Shown one piece after another: positions 1 through 7,821 of a DNA stretch of 64,000 nt. Under the pieces are notes generated by a model. The model searched no databases. It saw only the letters and a program-made list of their open reading frames with translations, and was not told the DNA's origin. The translations under genes were made by a program, and so were the position numbers. Position 1 is the stretch's first letter, and each line of letters starts with the position of its first letter. This DNA comes from Flagellimonas sp. S3867 (GTDB lineage: Bacteria > Bacteroidota > Bacteroidia > Flavobacteriales > Flavobacteriaceae): contig NZ_JACVMN010000001.1 in NCBI RefSeq assembly GCF_014698935.1, positions 310,001 through 374,000 on the forward strand, written 5' to 3'.

Positions 1-1
1 C

Positions 2-748
2 ATGTGTGGACATGGTACAATAGGTACAATTACAATAGCTTTAGAAGAAGGGTTGATTAGACCAAAAATACCTGGAAGGATAAAAATGGAAGCTCCGGCA
101 GGTCTGGTAGAAATCGAATACCATCAACCGGATAAAAAAGTTGAGTGGGTTAAACTGACCAATGTGAAAAGCTATCTTGCAGCTGATGGGTTGACAGTTG
201 ATTCATCTGTTTTGGGTGAATTGGTGTTTGATGTTGGTTTTGGTGGAAACTTTTATGCCATAGTCGACCCTCAATTAAATTTTTCAGGAATACAAGATTT
301 CACCGCAAGTGAATTGATTGGATATTCAAGAGAAATTAGAAAAAAAATCAACGAAAAATATCCAAAACATTTTATACATCCGGAAAACCCGAATATCAAC
401 CAGGTTTCGCACATACTTTGGACCGGAGCCCCAATACATAAAGGCTCTTCGGGCAGAAATGCAGTGTTCTATGGTGATAAGGCCATAGACCGTTCACCTT
501 GCGGAACGGGCACCTCGGCCCGCATGGCACAACTACACGCCAAAGGCGAATTAAAATTAAGTGAAGAATACGTGCATGAAAGCTATATAGGTTCTAAATT
601 TGTTGGAAAAGTGGAACAAGAGGCTCTATTGAATGGCAAAAGAGCGATTGTTCCCAGTGTGCAAGGATGGGCAAAAATCTATGGTAGAAATACGATAACC
701 ATTGATACCGAAGACGACCCTTATGCACATGGATTCCAAGTAATATAG
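2..748 (+). CDS. Proline racemase / 4-hydroxyproline 2-epimerase family protein, 5' end cut by window
   Basis: This is a cofactor-independent amino-acid epimerase of the proline racemase fold. Both catalytic cysteine motifs are visible: MCGHGTIG at the very start of the fragment and DRSPCGTGTS with Cys at fragment residue 167. The family is usually about 310-350 residues and the first motif normally lies near residue 88, so roughly 85 N-terminal residues lie left of the window and the ATG at position 2 is internal. The next gene starts 1 bp after the stop and encodes an FAD amino-acid dehydrogenase. That pairing is typical of trans-4-hydroxy-L-proline breakdown (epimerase, then D-hydroxyproline oxidation). 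Proline racemase or trans-3-hydroxyproline dehydratase activity cannot be excluded from the fragment. Confidence 0.88.
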   Translation: MCGHGTIGTITIALEEGLIRPKIPGRIKMEAPAGLVEIEYHQPDKKVEWVKLTNVKSYLAADGLTVDSSVLGELVFDVGFGGNFYAIVDPQLNFSGIQDFTASELIGYSREIRKKINEKYPKHFIHPENPNINQVSHILWTGAPIHKGSSGRNAVFYGDKAIDRSPCGTGTSARMAQLHAKGELKLSEEYVHESYIGSKFVGKVEQEALLNGKRAIVPSVQGWAKIYGRNTITIDTEDDPYAHGFQVI

Positions 749-749
749 C

Positions 750-2006
750 ATGAGCACGAGTAAAAATGTAGTTGTGGTTGGTGGAGGCATAATTGGACTG
801 TCAACCGCTTATTTTCTTCACAAAGAGGGACATCAGGTCACAGTTTTGGATAAATCGGCAATGAACGGAGGTGCATCCTACGTGAATGCTGGCTACATTA
901 CACCCAGTCATATTGTTTCCCTTGCATCTCCAGGAATGATTTCCAAGGGAATCAAATACATGTTCGATTCATCAAGCCCTTTTTACATGAAACCCAGGTT
1001 CAATATGGATTTCATAAAATGGTCATGGTACTTTAAAAAATCATCTACCAAATCCAAAGTGGAAAATGCCATGCCCGTAATCAGGGATATCAATCTATTG
1101 AGCCGGGAACTTTATGAAGGGATGAAATCTTCAGGCGAACTGGGAGACTTCCATTTGGAAAAGAAAGGATTGTTGATGGTATACCAGACGGAGAAAGAAA
1201 GGGATCATGAACAATTCGTTGCCAAAAAGGCTGCCGAACTGGATTTGGAAGTTGCACATCTGGGTCAAGAAGGGCTCAAAAAAGTAGAACCAAATATTGA
1301 ATTCAATGCAATGGGTGCTTTTCATTATGAATGCGACCGACATACAACTCCCACCCAGTTTATGGAAGCTATGATTAAATACCTTACCGAGGTAGGCGTG
1401 TCCATCCATAAAAATGAGGAGGTTATGGACATTGAATCTAACGGGAATAAAATTTCCGATGTAAAAACCAATAAAGGAAAGTATCAGGCGGATGAAGTGG
1501 TTTTTGCCGCTGGGTCTTGGACTTCCCATCTCTCCAAAAAATTAAAGGTTGACCTGCCACTGCAAGCCGGAAAGGGATATCGGATTAATGTTCAATCTCC
1601 GACCAAAATATCCATGCCAGCCATATTGATGGAAGCGAAAATGGCAGTTACCCCAATGCAAGGATTTACCCGTTTTGCTGGTACCATGGAGTTTTCAGGA
1701 ATAAACGATACCATTCGTAAAGAAAGGGTTGCGGCCATAGCTGCTGGTGCAGAGCGGTTTTATAAAGGATTGAAGATTTCGGAAGAAGATAAAAGCAATG
1801 CACAATGTGGCTTGAGACCCGTTACCCCTGATGGGTTGCCCTATATTGGAAGAGCAAAGCAATATAACAATCTGGTTATTGCCACTGGGCATGCCATGAT
1901 GGGATGGAGTTTGGGGCCTGCAACCGGAAAGTTGGTAACGGAATTGATATCAGACCAAAAACTTTCCATGGATATTGGACCATTTATACCGGAACGTAAA
2001 TTTTAG
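750..2006 (+). CDS. FAD-dependent D-amino acid dehydrogenase (DadA-like), probable D-hydroxyproline oxidase
   Basis: A 418-residue flavoprotein of the DAO/DadA family. The N-terminus carries a Rossmann dinucleotide motif (Gly11, Gly13, Gly16) followed by a typical second strand ending in an acidic residue. The C-terminal part has the family signature around GLRPVTPDGLPYIG and a closing glycine-rich FAD segment (ATGHAMMGWSLGPATG). There is no signal peptide, so it acts in the cytoplasm or at the inner face of the membrane. It starts 1 bp after the epimerase stop, so the two are almost certainly co-transcribed and translationally coupled. Inference: it oxidises the cis-4-hydroxy-D-proline made by the upstream enzyme. 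The substrate is not proven by sequence and another D-amino acid is possible. Confidence 0.85.
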   Translation: MSTSKNVVVVGGGIIGLSTAYFLHKEGHQVTVLDKSAMNGGASYVNAGYITPSHIVSLASPGMISKGIKYMFDSSSPFYMKPRFNMDFIKWSWYFKKSSTKSKVENAMPVIRDINLLSRELYEGMKSSGELGDFHLEKKGLLMVYQTEKERDHEQFVAKKAAELDLEVAHLGQEGLKKVEPNIEFNAMGAFHYECDRHTTPTQFMEAMIKYLTEVGVSIHKNEEVMDIESNGNKISDVKTNKGKYQADEVVFAAGSWTSHLSKKLKVDLPLQAGKGYRINVQSPTKISMPAILMEAKMAVTPMQGFTRFAGTMEFSGINDTIRKERVAAIAAGAERFYKGLKISEEDKSNAQCGLRPVTPDGLPYIGRAKQYNNLVIATGHAMMGWSLGPATGKLVTELISDQKLSMDIGPFIPERKF

Positions 2007-2077
2007 ATTGGCACATTTTATGTAGTTTGAAGGTGGAATGTTTTCGTAATTGTTTCATTTAAGAGTAAATTTATCCT

Positions 2078-3001
2078 ATGCTAAAAAACTACACTTGTTT
2101 TTTCTTTTTGTTATTGACCTTCAATGTGTTTCCCCAAGAAATACAAAAATTCAGGGTTAATGATTTTGACCTACGAGGAAAGGTGAAATCTTGTTTGGTC
2201 ATCACTGATTATGGCAGAGAGCTTTTTGAATTTAGCGAGGATGGCCTGTTGATAAGAACCGTGACCCAATACAATGAAACAGATCAAGACATTACTTATT
2301 ACAAGTATACAGGGGAGGAGTTGATGGAAAAACGTATGGAGAGTTACAAAAACAACGTTTTGGATGCCGCTACTTCCATGGTCAATTTTTATACGATTGA
2401 TACTGTTCCACTAAAAAAAATATTCGAAAAAATTATTTCTTATGACAAGGAGTTCTTGGAACTTCAAGAGTATGAGTTTGATAAAACAAACAGATTGACA
2501 AAAATCACAACCTCAAATGCGGAAGGTGTGGATGAGACCATTTTGGAATATGCTTCGTACAAAGATGAAAGTACTGTAAATCACTTTGTGAATGAAGTTA
2601 TGGAAAAATCTGTTCGAACATCCGAAAGAAAAACTTCAGAAGGAATCCAAAAGGCCATGTTGACCAAGGAATATATTGATGGTGAACCAAACATCGCCTT
2701 TGAAGAAATCTTTGATGAAGCCGGTAAATTAATTTCCAAGGAAACGTTTAGCTACGACATTATTAAAAAGGAATTTGTTTCGAATAAAAAGAAATTGTGC
2801 CAATATGATGTGGAAGGAAAGCTTGAAAAAGTAGTGACCAAAACCTCAAATGCCGAAGCTGTAAAAGAATACATTTTTCAATTTGACAACAACGAAGAAA
2901 AAAATTGGATAAAGCAAATTATCACTCCAGATAATAGCTATGTTACCCGCAAAATCACCTATTATCCTAATGAACAGGTGCAGGAAGAGCCCAACAAATA
3001 G
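2078..3001 (+). CDS. Secreted or periplasmic protein of unknown function with YD/RHS-like strand repeats
   Basis: A 307-residue protein that I cannot assign to a named family. Residues 1-20 form a signal peptide (hydrophobic core rich in Phe and Leu, cleavage after about FPQ). The mature part starts by referring to a change in fields (FDLRGKVKSCLV) and then shows repeated beta-hairpin-like units of the type Y-x-F-D-x-x-N/G-x-L-x-K (for example YEFDKTNRLTKI, EEIFDEAGKLISKE, QYDVEGKLEKV). This resembles short RHS/YD-type repeats seen in many Bacteroidota exported proteins. It lies between a possible catabolic pair and a convergent VOC gene. No lipobox and no type IX C-terminal domain are seen. 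A role at the cell envelope is inference only. Confidence 0.7.
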   Translation: MLKNYTCFFFLLLTFNVFPQEIQKFRVNDFDLRGKVKSCLVITDYGRELFEFSEDGLLIRTVTQYNETDQDITYYKYTGEELMEKRMESYKNNVLDAATSMVNFYTIDTVPLKKIFEKIISYDKEFLELQEYEFDKTNRLTKITTSNAEGVDETILEYASYKDESTVNHFVNEVMEKSVRTSERKTSEGIQKAMLTKEYIDGEPNIAFEEIFDEAGKLISKETFSYDIIKKEFVSNKKKLCQYDVEGKLEKVVTKTSNAEAVKEYIFQFDNNEEKNWIKQIITPDNSYVTRKITYYPNEQVQEEPNK

Positions 3002-3002
3002 A

Positions 3003-3398
3003 TTATTTCATTTGTAACAGATCCCATAGATTCCCATAAAGGTCTTCAAAAACCACAACGGTTCCATATTCCTCTTCACGGGGTTGTTCTCTAAATACAA
3101 CTCCTTTAGCTTTCATGGAGTTGTAATCGTTCCAAAAGTCATCGGTTTGTAAAAAAAGAAATACCCGACCCCCAGTTTGGTTTCCAATGGCTTGTTTCTC
3201 TCTCTCATTTTTGGCCTTGCCCAATAAAATGTTGCAACCAGACTCATTCGGAGTAACCAACACCCACCTTTTCCCTCCGCCTTGGTCAATGTCCGCAGTA
3301 AGTTTGAAACCCAGTTTTTCCGTATAAAATCCAATGGCTTCATCATAATCTCGCACCACCAAGGTTATATGCATTATCTGTCTGTCATTTGTTTTCAT
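3003..3398 (-). CDS. VOC (glyoxalase/bleomycin-resistance) family protein
   Basis: A 131-residue single-domain vicinal-oxygen-chelate protein. The beta-alpha-beta-beta-beta pattern is clear: MHITLVVRDYDEAIGFYTEKLGF at the N-terminus and a C-terminal VFEDLYGNLWDLLQ, the usual end strand of the family. Many glyoxalases carry Glu in the last motif (GNxxEL), whereas this one has Asp (GNLWDL), so metal ligation may differ. It starts 4 bp downstream of the stop of an alpha/beta hydrolase on the same strand, so the two form a small operon. The stop lies 1 bp from the convergent secreted-protein gene. Substrate unknown; resistance or detoxification cannot be told from metabolism by sequence. Confidence 0.85.
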   Translation of the reverse strand: MKTNDRQIMHITLVVRDYDEAIGFYTEKLGFKLTADIDQGGGKRWVLVTPNESGCNILLGKAKNEREKQAIGNQTGGRVFLFLQTDDFWNDYNSMKAKGVVFREQPREEEYGTVVVFEDLYGNLWDLLQMK

Positions 3399-3402
3399 GG
3401 GT

Positions 3403-4038
3403 TCAAAGGATATTTTGTATGATTTCTGGTTTCATTTCATGACCGCCCTCAAAAGTTATGACCTCAAGGTTGTTTCCAAATAAAATATTCATTTTGTTTT
3501 TCTCATTAACCAATGTGTCTCCACGCAAAAACTCATCAGATTTTCCATAAATCACCTTGATTTTCATGGTTTCCCAATCAACAAAATCCAGATGTTCCTT
3601 TTTGAGCTCGTTGGGAATACCACCCGCAAAGAGAATTAATTGACTGCATTTGATCTTTCGTTTGACCATCCAGCGAAGACCAATGGAAACCCCTTGAGAG
3701 AATCCAAAGACAATTAAATTACCATTAGAAGGTATTTGTTCCGCTTCCAAAACAGCATCAACGTAGTTAAGTACATTCTCAGTTTCCACTGTTGTGTTTT
3801 CCTTGGTGAGCCAACTTGCACCTACGTATTTATATTCACTTTTAAGGTAGTATTTGGAAGGAGCCTGTGGAGCTATGATGTAATTCTCAGTTGGGTCCAA
3901 ACTTTCAAAGTATTTTACAAAAAATCGACTCAGATAGCCAATTCCATGAAAAACCACCCAAATGTTCACGGTACTTTCGGTTAAACTGTTTAAAGTTACG
4001 TAGGTGTTTTTAGCAGAATATGAGACGGTCTTTTCCAT
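3403..4038 (-). CDS. Alpha/beta hydrolase, phospholipase/carboxylesterase (YpfH-like) family
   Basis: A 211-residue cytoplasmic serine hydrolase. The nucleophile elbow GFSQG sits in a strand-turn-helix context (NLIVFGFSQGVSIGLRW), a later Asp lies in the stretch KVIYGKSDEFLRGD, and the catalytic His lies in GGHEM near the C-terminus, giving a complete triad. Length matches the short esterase/lysophospholipase class (about 200-230 residues). It is the first gene of a two-gene unit with the VOC protein and is divergent from the hotdog thioesterase of the menaquinone cluster. MenH is also an alpha/beta hydrolase, but this protein looks like the PF02230-type esterase class rather than MenH, so a menaquinone role is not claimed. 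Confidence 0.82.
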   Translation of the reverse strand: MEKTVSYSAKNTYVTLNSLTESTVNIWVVFHGIGYLSRFFVKYFESLDPTENYIIAPQAPSKYYLKSEYKYVGASWLTKENTTVETENVLNYVDAVLEAEQIPSNGNLIVFGFSQGVSIGLRWMVKRKIKCSQLILFAGGIPNELKKEHLDFVDWETMKIKVIYGKSDEFLRGDTLVNEKNKMNILFGNNLEVITFEGGHEMKPEIIQNIL

Positions 4039-4110
4039 AGAATTTGTTTTGTCCGTAGGATGAAATCAATTATTGTAATTGCTTTGTGTAATTTTACGAA
4101 AAATAGAAAG

Positions 4111-4530
4111 ATGAGTCAGGATAAAGAGAAAATTCTATCCATATGCAATGCAATTTCCAAAGACACTTTAATGGAGACTTTGGATATTACATATACCGAT
4201 GCCGGAGATAATTTTCTAGTAGCCCGCATGCCGGTGACGTCCAAAGTGCACCAACCTGATGGTGTTTTGCATGGCGGAGCCACGGTGGCCTTGGCAGAAA
4301 GTGTCGGTAGCGCTGCCGCCCATGTTTTTTTGGATACAAAAAACTTCTACGTCCGTGGCATTGAAATAGCTGCTAACCATGTTAAGGGGATCAAGGAAGG
4401 ATTCGTTTATGCTAAAGCTACCATTTTACACAACGGACGAACTACTCAGCTTTGGGAAATAAAAATCACGAATGGCGAAGGTAACCTGATCTCCAACTGT
4501 AAACTCACTACCATTGCCCTCCCCAAATAA
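4111..4530 (+). CDS. Hotdog-fold acyl-CoA thioesterase, probable DHNA-CoA thioesterase of menaquinone synthesis
   Basis: A 139-residue protein of the PaaI/EntH hotdog class. The active-site helix is recognisable: DGVLHGGATVALAESVGS, with Glu in ALAES as the likely catalytic acid and the HGG turn before it. I chose the ATG at 4111 (MSQDKEK) rather than the ATG at 4060, because family members begin close to this point and the 17 extra residues have no family character. The stop overlaps the TTG start of menF by 17 bp, so the two are translationally coupled. Known: hydrolysis of 1,4-dihydroxy-2-naphthoyl-CoA in the menaquinone pathway is done by hotdog thioesterases (MenI). Inference: this gene does that job, supported by position at the head of the men genes. 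Confidence 0.83.
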   Translation: MSQDKEKILSICNAISKDTLMETLDITYTDAGDNFLVARMPVTSKVHQPDGVLHGGATVALAESVGSAAAHVFLDTKNFYVRGIEIAANHVKGIKEGFVYAKATILHNGRTTQLWEIKITNGEGNLISNCKLTTIALPK

Positions 4531-5575
4531 TAAAACATTTACCGAACTTTTAAATAAGGCCAGTTTCGGCATTGAGCAGGGACAGGCTTTTGTACTCTAT
4601 CGAAAACCGATGGAACATCAAATAATTGGAATTTTTCAATCAGATGCCCGATTGAATTCGACAATTGATTTCACTGAAAGCGGATTCGTTTTTGCTCCTT
4701 TTGATTTCGATGAAGATGCCATTCTGATTCGACCCGATGAGGTTTTAATTTCCAGTTTTGAGGCCGAATTTGGTAATCAAACCTCTAAAATTAAGGTTTC
4801 GGAAGATGGAAAGGAAGCACATCTCGAATTGGTCAAATCAGGAATCGAAGAAATCAAAAAAGGGAATCTTCAAAAAGTTGTGTTATCCAGAACAATTACA
4901 ATTGCCCGCGCCAAAAGTCATGATGCTATTTTCAGAGATCTCCTGAAAAGTTACCCGAATGCGTTTTGCTATTTGTTTTATCATCCGAAGGTAGGCATGT
5001 GGTGTGGAGCTACTCCAGAGACATTGGTGCAAATAAAGGCAAGGAAACTTAGGACCATGTCTTTGGCGGCCACCTTGCCGATTGATGATGGGAATCAGCC
5101 AAATTGGGGGAGCAAAGAAATTGAAGAGCAACAAATGGTCTCAGATTATATTCAGAAACGACTTGGCCCTAAAATGGATGCTTTGAAAGTTGCCAATGCT
5201 GAATCGTTTAAGGCGGGCAAACTGTGGCACCTAAAATCTGAAATAACGGGTACAATTTCAGCTGCAATCAACTTAAAGGATGTTGTGAAAGCCTTACATC
5301 CGACACCAGCCGTGTGTGGAATCCCGGTGGAATCGGCCCAGACATTCATTACCCAACAGGAAAATTACAAGCGAACCTTTTATACTGGATTTTTGGGAGA
5401 ACTGAACTTATGGACGCAAAACGAGCTATCGCTTTACGTAAATCTTAGATGTATGGAGTTAAATGCAAATAAGGCTTCAATTTTTGCCGGTGGAGGGATA
5501 ACCCTGGCATCCGAACCCGAACGGGAATGGATTGAGACCCAGAACAAAAGCCGAACCATGTTGAATATTCTCTAA
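4514..5575 (+). CDS. menF: Isochorismate synthase (MenF-type)
   Basis: A 353-residue chorismate-binding enzyme that converts chorismate to isochorismate, the first committed step to menaquinone. Family motifs appear in order: KVVLSRT, the GATPETL segment, LAATLP, a helix with ESFKAGKLWHLKSEI, HPTPAVCGIP, YTGFLGE, and the closing FAGGGI with SEPEREWIET, which carries the magnesium-binding glutamates. The start is a TTG at 4514 that overlaps the thioesterase gene; the next in-frame ATG would remove more than 30 residues including conserved N-terminal strands. The downstream gene is menD, so this is menaquinone rather than siderophore metabolism. The protein is shorter than E. coli MenF (about 430) because the N-terminal extension is reduced, as is common in Bacteroidota. 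Confidence 0.92.
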   Translation: MPSPNNKTFTELLNKASFGIEQGQAFVLYRKPMEHQIIGIFQSDARLNSTIDFTESGFVFAPFDFDEDAILIRPDEVLISSFEAEFGNQTSKIKVSEDGKEAHLELVKSGIEEIKKGNLQKVVLSRTITIARAKSHDAIFRDLLKSYPNAFCYLFYHPKVGMWCGATPETLVQIKARKLRTMSLAATLPIDDGNQPNWGSKEIEEQQMVSDYIQKRLGPKMDALKVANAESFKAGKLWHLKSEITGTISAAINLKDVVKALHPTPAVCGIPVESAQTFITQQENYKRTFYTGFLGELNLWTQNELSLYVNLRCMELNANKASIFAGGGITLASEPEREWIETQNKSRTMLNIL

Positions 5576-5590
5576 TTTCGTTAGTATGAT

Positions 5591-5623
5591 TTTGGGGGAA
5601 TATAGTTTTGGAACGTATTTTTG
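5591..5623 (+). promoter_or_regulatory. Bacteroidota-type promoter of menD
   Basis: TTTG at 5591-5594, a 21-bp spacer and TATTTTTG at 5616-5623, matching the -33/-7 consensus TTTG and TAnnTTTG of the primary sigma factor of this phylum. The -7 box ends only 6 bp before the ATG at 5630, so transcription would start at or next to the start codon. This gives menD its own promoter even though menF ends 54 bp upstream. Confidence 0.6.
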
Positions 5624-5629
5624 CATGGC

Positions 5630-7366
5630 ATGATGTACTCCAATATTCCCTCCGCACAAACATTGGTTCTTTATTTCAAATCCAGAGGGATTCAAAATAT
5701 TGTGATTTCTCCAGGCTCTAGAAATGCCCCGTTGACTTTAAGCTTCACTAAGAATCCTTTTTTTAATTGTTTTAGTATTGTCGATGAGCGAAGTGCTGGC
5801 TTTGTTGCGTTGGGCATGGCCCAACAATTACGTCAACCGGTGGCGGTGGTTTGTACATCTGGAAGTGCACTCTTAAATTATTATCCCGCAGTGGCGGAGG
5901 CATTTTATAGTGATATTCCTTTAATTGTGGTTTCTGCAGATAGGCCAAACTACAAAATTGATGTAGGAGATGGACAAACCATTCGACAAGAAAATGTTTT
6001 TGAAAAACATATTGCTTACTGTGCAAACCTGAAACAAGACATTTCACATGCAACAGAAGCAATTTCTGAATTCGCCCCTGAGTATTTGGCCAAATCACAA
6101 GATGAAATTCAGCAATATAATGAAGATCAGTTAGATGAAGCATTACATAGGGCCATTCAAGATAATGCACCAGTGCACATCAACATACCTTTCGAAGAAC
6201 CACTGTATGGTCTAACCGAAGATTGCCAAATACAAGTGTCCAGACCTTCGACAGATGGGCAAACGGAAATTGAAGTAGGCGATTTGGAAGAAATCAAAAC
6301 ACTTTGGAACAACAGTGAGCGGAAAATGGTTTTGGTTGGTGTAAACTACCCCCACACGATTGATTCCAAAATTCTGGAACAATTGGCGGCCGACAAAAGT
6401 GTAATGGTCTTTACAGAGACGACGTCCAATGCGCATCATCCAAACTTTTTTCCTAGCATAGATAGTATTGTGGCCCCCATAGAAAAATCGGAGCACAGGG
6501 AAAAACTATTTGGTGAACTCCAACCTGAAGTGTTGATTACCTTCGGCGGGTTGGTTGTATCAAAAAAGGTAAAGGCCTTTTTGCGACAATACAAACCCAA
6601 GGCCCATTGGCATGTAGATGTAAAAAAAGCCTATGACACTTTCTTTTGCCTGTCCGAACATATTAAGTCGGAACCCAATACTTTTTTTAAAAATATTCTT
6701 GGGGATGCCACTGTAAATAGCACCTATCAACAACGTTGGAGTGATGTAAAGAATGGATACGAGCGCAAACGCCAGCAATATCTGGAGCAGATACCATTTT
6801 CTGATTTTAAAGTATTCGACCGTGTACAAAAAAGCATACCCGAAGGGTATCAAGTGCAGTTGGCCAACAGTTCAACCGTTCGGTATACACAGTTGTTTCC
6901 AATGCTCCCATCCTTGGAGGTGTTTTGCAATAGAGGCACCAGCGGTATTGACGGAAGTACCTCTACCGCAGTGGGAGCATCCATCCATCATCCAAAGCCT
7001 ACACTTTTACTTACCGGGGACCTTAGTTTTTTCTATGACAGCAATGGACTTTGGAACGAATACATTAGGCCGGATTTCCGAATAATTCTTATTAATAATG
7101 CTGGTGGAGGAATTTTTAGAATATTACCTGGAAAAGAGGACTCAAAAGAATTTTCAACCTTTTTTGAGACAAACCATCAGCTTAATGCGAAGCATTTGGC
7201 AAAGATGTACGGTTTTCAATATGCGAAAGCCGAAAATGATGCTGAGCTTAAAAAACAGATGGAAGAGTTTTATCATGTTTCCAAACAACCAAAAATTTTG
7301 GAAGTTCTTACCCCAAGATTGAAAAACGACCAAATTTTGCTCGAGTACTTCGATTTTATATCTTAG
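5630..7366 (+). CDS. menD: 2-succinyl-5-enolpyruvyl-6-hydroxy-3-cyclohexene-1-carboxylate synthase
   Basis: A ThDP-dependent enzyme of about 578 residues that joins isochorismate and 2-oxoglutarate to SEPHCHC in the cytoplasm. The N-terminal ISPGSRNAPLTLSF and DERSAGFVALGMA (Glu that activates ThDP) and the C-terminal ThDP/Mg segment TGDLSFFYDSNGLWNE with NNAGGGIF are diagnostic. Reading can begin at a TTG at 5621, but this codon lies inside the promoter -7 box; ATG at 5630 or 5633 is the better start and matches the family N-terminus (MYSNIPSAQT). It follows menF and precedes a DUF2853 gene; in many flavobacteria menB would be expected near here but is absent. Confidence 0.95.
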   Translation: MMYSNIPSAQTLVLYFKSRGIQNIVISPGSRNAPLTLSFTKNPFFNCFSIVDERSAGFVALGMAQQLRQPVAVVCTSGSALLNYYPAVAEAFYSDIPLIVVSADRPNYKIDVGDGQTIRQENVFEKHIAYCANLKQDISHATEAISEFAPEYLAKSQDEIQQYNEDQLDEALHRAIQDNAPVHINIPFEEPLYGLTEDCQIQVSRPSTDGQTEIEVGDLEEIKTLWNNSERKMVLVGVNYPHTIDSKILEQLAADKSVMVFTETTSNAHHPNFFPSIDSIVAPIEKSEHREKLFGELQPEVLITFGGLVVSKKVKAFLRQYKPKAHWHVDVKKAYDTFFCLSEHIKSEPNTFFKNILGDATVNSTYQQRWSDVKNGYERKRQQYLEQIPFSDFKVFDRVQKSIPEGYQVQLANSSTVRYTQLFPMLPSLEVFCNRGTSGIDGSTSTAVGASIHHPKPTLLLTGDLSFFYDSNGLWNEYIRPDFRIILINNAGGGIFRILPGKEDSKEFSTFFETNHQLNAKHLAKMYGFQYAKAENDAELKKQMEEFYHVSKQPKILEVLTPRLKNDQILLEYFDFIS

Positions 7367-7404
7367 GAGCTAGGTTGATTAAAAATAAAACAACAAAGAC
7401 TAAC

Positions 7405-7746
7405 ATGAACAAAAGAGACGTACTGATTCAAAAGTATGCGGCCGACATTCAAGACAAGTTTGATGAAAAACCAAACATGGATTTACTGACCAAGGTTACC
7501 GTTGGCTTAGGACCATCAATTTATAATTTGGACTCTTCAAGAGTTTCCGGTTCCAGTGAAAAGGAATTGGAAACGGTAAAAGCTAATTTTTTGATTGGAA
7601 AATTGGGACTTTCCGATAATCCTGAATTGTTGGATACCATTAATGTCATCATTGACAAATATGGTAGGTCGGATAAAAACAAATATAGGGCGGTCATTTA
7701 TTATATGTTGGCAAAACATTATGGCAAGGAATCTGTTTATAACTAA
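7405..7746 (+). CDS. DUF2853 family protein
   Basis: A 113-residue cytoplasmic protein of the DUF2853 family, with the characteristic core: KRDVLIQKYA at the start, MDLLTKVTVGLGPSIYN, a helix KANFLIGKLGL, and the C-terminal KYRAVIYYMLAKHYGKESVY. ATG at 7405 (MNKRDV) matches the family start; an upstream in-frame codon at 7375 would add ten residues of Lys/Thr/Asn without family character. The biochemical role is unknown; structures in this family are small helical bundles. It follows menD by 38 bp and is closed by a strong terminator, so it is probably the last gene of the menD unit. Confidence 0.85.
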   Translation: MNKRDVLIQKYAADIQDKFDEKPNMDLLTKVTVGLGPSIYNLDSSRVSGSSEKELETVKANFLIGKLGLSDNPELLDTINVIIDKYGRSDKNKYRAVIYYMLAKHYGKESVYN

Positions 7747-7765
7747 AACATATTGATTGTATTTG

Positions 7766-7790
7766 AAGCTGCCTAATGGCAGCTTTTTTT
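7766..7790 (+). terminator. Rho-independent terminator after the DUF2853 gene
   Basis: Perfect 8-bp stem AAGCTGCC (7766-7773) and GGCAGCTT (7778-7785), loop TAAT, with a T run to 7790. It separates menD/DUF2853 from the next gene. Confidence 0.85.
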
Positions 7791-7808
7791 ATACCCACAA
7801 TTTCCTTC

Positions 7809-7816
7809 TACCTTTG
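7809..7816 (+). promoter_or_regulatory. -7 box upstream of the S1-domain protein gene
   Basis: TACCTTTG matches TAnnTTTG exactly and ends 5 bp before the ATG at 7822. No clear TTTG is seen at the -33 position (a T run from the terminator lies there), so this is a partial promoter call. If used, the mRNA would be leaderless or nearly so. Confidence 0.4.
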
Positions 7817-7821
7817 CGGAT

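Noticed and set aside
3403..4038. MenH (SHCHC synthase) for the alpha/beta hydrolase next to the men genes
   Set aside because: The protein matches the short esterase/lysophospholipase class and is transcribed with a VOC gene away from the men cluster.
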